A DNA stretch of 11,439 nt from Chloroflexota bacterium (lineage in GTDB: Bacteria > Chloroflexota > Anaerolineae > Anaerolineales > Anaerolineaceae): positions 1 to 11,439 of the forward strand of contig JAGVUS010000086.1 in NCBI GenBank assembly GCA_019136175.1. Reading direction: 5' to 3'. How positions within the stretch are numbered: the first letter of the stretch is position 1; the number at the start of each line of letters is the position of its first letter. The translations under genes and the position numbers were made by a program. The notes beneath the pieces were generated by a model. That model was not told the origin of the DNA and made no database searches. It saw only the letters and a program-made list of their open reading frames with translations. Shown piece by piece: positions 7,539 through 11,439 of the stretch.

Positions 7539-9179
7539 ATGAAAATTATACAGAATCAAAAAACAAATTGTATCCTCATTTTTCTCACAGTTACTCTCTA
7601 CGTATTGCCGATTTACGTGGATTTACTTGTCAACGGTTGGGTTAGAACCTTTAGTTATTTTGCTGCGGACACCTTTTACTACCTTACCGTTGCGCGTAAC
7701 TTCAGCGATTTGGGAATTTTTAGTTTTGATGGTGAGTACATAACAAATGGATTTCATCCACTCTGGCAGGTAATTACCGGATATCTTTACCGATTTATGT
7801 CAGCGGGGCATGTTTCAGAGGCTGTATATTTGGTGGCTGTTCTGACGCTGTCTGTCATCCTTATTTCCCTTACCATTGTTCTGTTGGGATGGGCGTATAA
7901 AAATTGGTTTGGCGAGGTGCCATCTTGGTTCCTGTTTTTACCGATTGGAGTATATGCCTTAATGATGTCCCCTATCCTTCATCGTTACGGAACATTGTGG
8001 AGTTTTTCTAATGGGATGGAAAGCGCTCCCCTGCTCTTAATGTATGCTCTTTTGACCTGGTCGATGTCCCGCCCTGGGTGGCTGAAAAGTTGTCGCTCCT
8101 CGATCCTCACAGGCTTGATATTAGGCGTGATGACTTTGGCGCGGCTTGATCATGGGCTTATCATTCCTGCATTATTTTTGATGGTCTTGTTCCGGATCAT
8201 CCTGGAACGGAATTTTGTTGATATAAAATGGCTGGTGTTGGCGGGGGGGATTTCCAGTCTGGTGATTTTTGGTTACTTGCTTGCCAACCAGGCAACGCTG
8301 GGTGTCTGGTTGCCAGTGAGCGGTGTGGAAAAAAGCACATTTCCATACATGCTACAGGGTTCACAAAAAATTGAAGAAATCAGGAAATATCTTCAAGAGA
8401 TCGGGCAACCTGCTTTTGGATTAAATATTTGGCGCTATACGCAGATTATTTTCCCTGTACTCATCGCCCTGCCAGTCTTTGTTGCACAGGTATGGCGTGG
8501 TATTCGCTTCCGGCGGTTGGATGATAAATCCTTGGTATGGAGTGGTACCAGTTTGTTTGTAATTCTCCTGGCTTCTTATAATTTTTTCTATGTTCCAACG
8601 TTGGACCAGGGACATTGGTATTTTCCAATCTCCATCCTGTTTATGAGTATGTGGGTGATTAAGTTGGCATCTCATATACGGATTAACCCTGGTTGGATAA
8701 AATTGGCTGTTCCCATCTTGTTGCTGGCTTTTAATGCCTGGTTTTATATGTGTATATATCATGATCCTACACTGAATGCTCGTAACGTCTGGTTTTTCCA
8801 GGAGGCATCAAATCTTAAATCACATTATCAGGGTCGGGATGTGCGTTTATTGGAATATGATGATGGCATCATCGCATACACTACTGGTTTTAACGCAATG
8901 TCCGCACTTGGATTTTGCCTTGATCCGCAAGCACAACAGGCGTTGCATGACAAAACGTTATTCGATCTGGCATATGACCGGGGATATCGGTATATCGCCT
9001 CTCATTATTACTTTCGTTATTCCAATCTTGGCAGGGAATCCACACCGGAGGAAATAAAAACCTTCCTCTCAAACTTTTCCTGGATTGGACCAAAGGAAGT
9101 GGACGGATTCCGATTTTGGATTGATTATGCGTCGGATGATAACCAATTTGTGATGATTGGCTTTGAACGTCTGCCTTGA
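7539..9179 (+). CDS. GT-C type membrane glycosyltransferase, last gene of operon
   Basis: A 546-residue polytopic protein. One hydrophobic segment (11-31) precedes an acidic loop, FAADTFYYLTVARN, with Asp44. This is followed by TNGFHPLWQ (69-77), a signature I associate with GT39/PMT-like GT-C enzymes. Further family-like marks are SNGMESAP (157-164, Gly-Met-Glu) and ARLDHG (201-206). More hydrophobic segments lie near 93-118, 129-147, 162-176, 188-221, 230-249, 302-318, 333-351, 360-377 and 388-406. The tail of about 135 residues after 410 is soluble and probably extracytoplasmic, with EYDDGIIAYTTGF near 439-451. Such proteins use polyprenyl-phosphate sugars outside the membrane, here perhaps to decorate the exported glycan or a protein. 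I chose ATG 7539 (GGA seven bases upstream) over TTG 7524 or 7527. Wzy-type polymerase is an alternative, but the acidic loop argues for GT-C. Its stop abuts the lipoprotein gene with no gap. Confidence 0.85.
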   Translation: MKIIQNQKTNCILIFLTVTLYVLPIYVDLLVNGWVRTFSYFAADTFYYLTVARNFSDLGIFSFDGEYITNGFHPLWQVITGYLYRFMSAGHVSEAVYLVAVLTLSVILISLTIVLLGWAYKNWFGEVPSWFLFLPIGVYALMMSPILHRYGTLWSFSNGMESAPLLLMYALLTWSMSRPGWLKSCRSSILTGLILGVMTLARLDHGLIIPALFLMVLFRIILERNFVDIKWLVLAGGISSLVIFGYLLANQATLGVWLPVSGVEKSTFPYMLQGSQKIEEIRKYLQEIGQPAFGLNIWRYTQIIFPVLIALPVFVAQVWRGIRFRRLDDKSLVWSGTSLFVILLASYNFFYVPTLDQGHWYFPISILFMSMWVIKLASHIRINPGWIKLAVPILLLAFNAWFYMCIYHDPTLNARNVWFFQEASNLKSHYQGRDVRLLEYDDGIIAYTTGFNAMSALGFCLDPQAQQALHDKTLFDLAYDRGYRYIASHYYFRYSNLGRESTPEEIKTFLSNFSWIGPKEVDGFRFWIDYASDDNQFVMIGFERLP

Positions 9180-9620
9180 TTAGAAATCAATCGATAATGT
9201 CCCAATATCCAAAATTTGTCCCGCATCTCCCTTATAAATTTTTGCCTGCTTTGAGGTTTCATCCACAATGATCAGGTAATTTACAGTTGGGTCTCCAACT
9301 ACCATTACGAATTCACCGGGTGTAAGATTATTAAATACAAAATAACCATTTTCATCAGTATAAGTGCCGGGACTGAAAGATTGATCCAAGGCAAATGCTC
9401 CCTCGCCTTGTTCATTCCGATAAACTTCTGCCAGGCGAACCAGGGTGTTTGTATATGGCGCAGAGCTTTCGTCATTGAGGAGACGCCCTGTGATGACGGT
9501 TTTGTTTGCTTCTGGGGTGGCAATTGTAGGCGCCAAGTTCATCGGTTCATCCGTACAGCCGGTCAGGATCAGGCTTGGCATTAGGATAAGAAATAAAAGT
9601 ACAAGTGATTTGTTTTTCAT
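9180..9620 (-). CDS. Small lipoprotein with a transthyretin-like (carboxypeptidase regulatory-like) beta domain
   Basis: A 146-residue exported protein. The N-terminus has Lys2 and Lys4, a hydrophobic run (6-19) and a lipobox Leu-Thr-Gly-Cys at 19-22, so Cys22 should be lipidated and the protein anchored to the outer face of the membrane. A short Pro/Thr/Ala-rich linker (23-40) leads to a compact beta domain: VITGRLLND (42-50), then TLVRLAEV, and then a segment at 88-109 with TDENGYFVFNNLTPGEF. The Asp-Glu-Asn-Gly-x-Phe-x-Phe-x2-Leu-x-Pro-Gly pattern is the hallmark of carboxypeptidase regulatory-like/Cna-B-type beta sandwiches, which usually act as adhesion or stalk units. No catalytic residues are visible. 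A GAGGA sits 11 bases before ATG, a long spacing. It converges on the glycan operon with zero intergenic bases and is divergent from the secreted repeat protein. Function unknown. Confidence 0.85.
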   Translation of the reverse strand: MKNKSLVLLFLILMPSLILTGCTDEPMNLAPTIATPEANKTVITGRLLNDESSAPYTNTLVRLAEVYRNEQGEGAFALDQSFSPGTYTDENGYFVFNNLTPGEFVMVVGDPTVNYLIIVDETSKQAKIYKGDAGQILDIGTLSIDF

Positions 9621-9645
9621 GGCTTGACTATTCCTCAGGAGTATT

Positions 9646-9661
9646 TAACCCAAATGGGTTA
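9646..9661. promoter_or_regulatory. Perfect 6-bp inverted repeat in a divergent intergenic region, possible operator
   Basis: TAACCC-AAAT-GGGTTA is a perfect inverted repeat with a four-base centre. It lies 26-41 bases upstream of the lipoprotein start and 78-93 bases upstream of the secreted protein start, in the 118-base gap between the two divergent genes. It could be a regulator site or a small hairpin in the lipoprotein leader. There is no T-tract, so it is not a terminator. A TAAAAT at 9685-9690 is a weak -10 candidate for the rightward gene, without a good -35. Assignment as an operator is inference. Confidence 0.35.
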
Positions 9662-9729
9662 TGGATTTTTGTTTGCCGGTGGACTAAAATATCCTTAGCT
9701 TACAAAAGCATATTCTGATTATACCCGAT

Positions 9730-9735
9730 GGAGGT
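9730..9735 (+). promoter_or_regulatory. Strong ribosome binding site for the secreted repeat protein
   Basis: GGAGGT ends three bases before ATG 9739. It is the best Shine-Dalgarno in the window, which suggests the secreted protein is made at a high level. Confidence 0.75.
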
Positions 9736-9738
9736 AAC

Positions 9739-11190
9739 ATGAAAAGCAAATTGTTGGTTCTGGTTGTTTTAATTTCCATGCTGGTTGCCCTTGCTGGCCC
9801 AGCCAACGTTCAAGCAGCTGCGTATGGCTTAACGTTCACAACATCCATTACGTATCAGAATGTCACCGATGCAGCCACCACTGTAAACTTCATCTTTTAT
9901 CCTGGTGGGATTGGGACTGGCATCCCGATTGACCGACCGGATCTTCCCGGCATGGCTGCCTCCTCCCTCTTTGTTGGCAGCTTGGGCGACATTGATCCTG
10001 GTTTCCAGGGATCCGCTGTCTTGATGACTACTCAACAGGTAGCCGCTACACTTGTCCAGCTTCCTCCAAGCGGTTCCACGGTCAAAGTGCGCCCGCTTTC
10101 CAATGGGTTTGTGGAGGGTTCGGACTATGTCCTGGTTCCGACTATTTTGAAAGCAACATTTAATAAGCACTCTCTCTGGTCTGTGCAAAATGTGGATGAT
10201 GTGGCTGCTGACTTGACGGTTACCTTCAAACCGGTTGGCGGTACTCCGTTTGATGTGGAAGTAAATGACCTGCCAGCAGGTGCCGCCCGCTTCTTTGACA
10301 TGGCAACAGCGCCCGAAATCACGACCCCAACCTTCAATGGATCGGTCACCATCCAGGCTTATGAAGCTGGCACAACCAATCCTGGCTCTGTTGTTGCAAC
10401 CTCGGTTGAACTAGGCATCACCAATGATGAAGCATATGCTTTTGAAGGGTTTACTACTGGATCGAATACGGTCTACATGCCTTCTGCTTTCTGTAATTGG
10501 GGCCCAACAGATAAAGTTCGGTCTGCTTTTGCCGTGCAGAACACGGAACCCACTGGTGGTCCTGACGCGGTCGTCACTGTAACATACAGTAACGGGAACG
10601 CTGATACCCCTGTGACAATTCATCCGGGTGAAAAAGCCAGCTTCTCTGGTTGTGGTCAGAGCGGTTCACTCAACCCAACAGATTTCCTCGGTTCGGCAAT
10701 TATCACATCTGTGGGCGGCAAAATTGTTGCCATGGGTAAGGTCGGCGGTGATGGTGGTTACTCGACTGCCTACTCTGGTTTCTCCCAAGGATATTCTGAA
10801 GTTGCCATGCCCTATGTCCGATGGTCGCAGACCCAATATCTGACTGGTGTACGCCAGCAGGTAAATATTGCCATCCAAAATGTTGGTACTGCACCTATCC
10901 CGGCTGGTGGAATTACAATCAGCTACTATGATGTTAATGGTGATTTGGTTGGTACAGACTCCAATCCTTCGGAAATTGCAGTAGGTGGAAAGTACTCTTC
11001 GAATGCCAACAAAATCCCTGGTGGAGCAGGTGCTGAATTTGGTTATGCGGTACCTGGTGTAATTGGCGGTGGTGCTATTGTTAGCGCAACTGGTGCTGAG
11101 CTTGCAGTAATGGGTCGTGTTTGTACTTATAATACAGCCCTTGCTGTAGCTGCGTGTGAAGACTACAACGGGAATCCTGTAACCCCGTAA
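9739..11190 (+). CDS. Secreted protein of four tandem beta-rich repeats
   Basis: 483 residues. The signal peptide has Lys2 and Lys4, a hydrophobic core (about 5-20) and a likely cleavage after Ala26 (Val-Gln-Ala). The rest divides into four related units of about 80-105 residues, roughly 30-107, 130-225, 245-336 and 355-462. Each runs: a short hydrophobic strand, often Pro-containing; a Val/Ile-Gln-Asn turn (VQN 149-151, VQN 266-268, IQN 379-381); a Val-Thr-Val/Ile-x-Tyr-like strand; a loop around Leu/Ile-x-Pro/Ala-Gly; then Phe-x-Gly-Ser/Gly-Ala-x-Ile/Val and a closing strand. This looks like a beta-sandwich array. Four cysteines (252, 305, 462, 473) could form disulphides. No transmembrane anchor, LPxTG, SLH domain or catalytic motif is visible, and the end (NPVTP) is plain, so it is released or held by non-covalent contacts. 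I link this repeat style to Chloroflexota surface proteins, but cannot name a characterised family. The gene appears monocistronic: strong ribosome site, own terminator. Confidence 0.85.
   Translation: MKSKLLVLVVLISMLVALAGPANVQAAAYGLTFTTSITYQNVTDAATTVNFIFYPGGIGTGIPIDRPDLPGMAASSLFVGSLGDIDPGFQGSAVLMTTQQVAATLVQLPPSGSTVKVRPLSNGFVEGSDYVLVPTILKATFNKHSLWSVQNVDDVAADLTVTFKPVGGTPFDVEVNDLPAGAARFFDMATAPEITTPTFNGSVTIQAYEAGTTNPGSVVATSVELGITNDEAYAFEGFTTGSNTVYMPSAFCNWGPTDKVRSAFAVQNTEPTGGPDAVVTVTYSNGNADTPVTIHPGEKASFSGCGQSGSLNPTDFLGSAIITSVGGKIVAMGKVGGDGGYSTAYSGFSQGYSEVAMPYVRWSQTQYLTGVRQQVNIAIQNVGTAPIPAGGITISYYDVNGDLVGTDSNPSEIAVGGKYSSNANKIPGGAGAEFGYAVPGVIGGGAIVSATGAELAVMGRVCTYNTALAVAACEDYNGNPVTP
9826..11124 (+). 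repeat. Four degenerate protein repeats within the secreted protein gene
   Basis: The units lie approximately at 9826-10059, 10126-10413, 10471-10746 and 10801-11124. They match at the protein pattern level (Gln-Asn turn, Phe-x-Gly-Ser/Gly-Ala segment, closing strand) and not as near-identical DNA, so they are old duplications. The third and fourth units are the most alike: both begin with Val-x-Met-Pro and end near Ala/Val-Met-Gly-Lys/Arg-Val. The first lacks the clear Val-Gln-Asn triplet, having YQNV at 39-42 instead. Unit edges are approximate. Confidence 0.6.
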
Positions 11191-11237
11191 ATGTAGGACA
11201 TCTTTGGGGCTGGCTTTTCCCTAAAGAAGCAGATTGG

Positions 11238-11284
11238 AAACCTCCTGGGCGAATCACAAATTTGACCCGGGAGGTTTTTATTTT
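11238..11284 (+). terminator. Rho-independent terminator of the secreted protein gene
   Basis: The left arm at 11238-11249 (AAACCTCCTGGG) pairs with the right arm at 11266-11277 (CCCGGGAGGTTT) over 12 pairs, with a single T-G wobble, around a 16-base loop. The right arm runs into TTTTTATTTT at 11275-11284. It starts 48 bases after the stop codon. On the opposite strand the hairpin is followed by only three T residues, so it would end leftward transcription poorly. Confidence 0.9.
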
Positions 11285-11439
11285 CCAGCACCAGGCTTTG
11301 TCTCGCTTGGCAAAACCAATAGGGCGGTGATATAAATAAGTTTCGGATCGATTTCTGTTTCCATTATATGTTGTTGAATTCCCTATTTAATTGTATCCTG
11401 ATTGTCTGGCGTTCCATCGTCAAAGCAGAGGGTGTAATT
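11285..11439. other. Right-end segment without a supportable gene
   Basis: The last 155 bases have no clear gene. Two short open stretches touch the edge. One is a plus-strand ATG at about 11368 that stays open for 24 codons to the end but has no ribosome site. The other is a minus-strand frame from the edge, open for 18 codons and ending at a TAG near 11383. Both are too short to judge. Composition is AT-rich, with a TATAAT-like element on the minus strand near 11365. Nothing firm can be assigned. Confidence 0.4.

Noticed and set aside
11366..11439. Possible gene start on the plus strand, or gene end on the minus strand, at the right edge
   Set aside because: Only 18-24 codons are visible on either strand, with no ribosome site or recognisable motif; not enough to call a gene.
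1..11439. Search by eye for CRISPR arrays, tRNA or rRNA genes, insertion sequences, integrases and toxin-antitoxin pairs
   Set aside because: No regularly spaced direct repeats, transposase or recombinase motifs, or RNA gene signatures were seen; the window is almost wholly explained by envelope genes.

Overview
The window is bacterial. It holds an eight-gene cell-surface glycan and envelope region plus one partial gene, about 90 % coding. The overall look suggests a monoderm-type Chloroflexota bacterium (Anaerolineae-like). The grounds are a multi-repeat secreted protein with a pattern I associate with that phylum, a lipoprotein with a plain lipobox, TTG starts, and membrane glycosyltransferases with large C-terminal tails. 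This taxonomic call is an inference from style, not from a marker gene.

Layout. (1) Positions 1-1547, minus strand: the N-terminal 515 codons of a GC-rich polytopic membrane protein, probably a GT-C type glycosyltransferase, running off the left edge. (2) Positions 1607-9179, plus strand: a tightly packed six-gene glycan operon. In order it encodes a GT-B family 4-like glycosyltransferase, a Wzx-type flippase, a polysaccharide pyruvyl transferase, two more family 4 glycosyltransferases, and a GT-C membrane glycosyltransferase. Junctions are abutting or overlapping (0 bp, ATGA, ATGA, 23 bp overlap, 17 bp gap), which argues for one transcript with translational coupling. (3) Positions 9180-9620, minus strand: a small lipoprotein with a transthyretin-like beta domain, meeting the operon end with no gap. 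(4) Positions 9739-11190, plus strand: a secreted protein made of four related beta-rich repeats, closed by a strong intrinsic terminator at 11238-11284. (5) The last 155 bases hold no supportable gene.

How the genes fit together. Cytoplasmic glycosyltransferases would build a lipid-linked oligosaccharide. The pyruvyl transferase would put a ketal-linked pyruvate on it, and the flippase would move it across the membrane. The GT-C protein could add a sugar from a polyprenyl-phosphate donor on the outer face. No initiating phosphoglycosyltransferase, Wzy-type polymerase, chain-length regulator or ligase is visible, so the pathway is incomplete here. The lipoprotein and secreted repeat protein are surface products that may be recipients or neighbours of this glycan, but the sequence does not prove a link.

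Base composition changes sharply near position 1510: by eye about two-thirds GC on the left against roughly 45 % in the operon. This fits a transferred glycan cassette inserted beside a resident gene.
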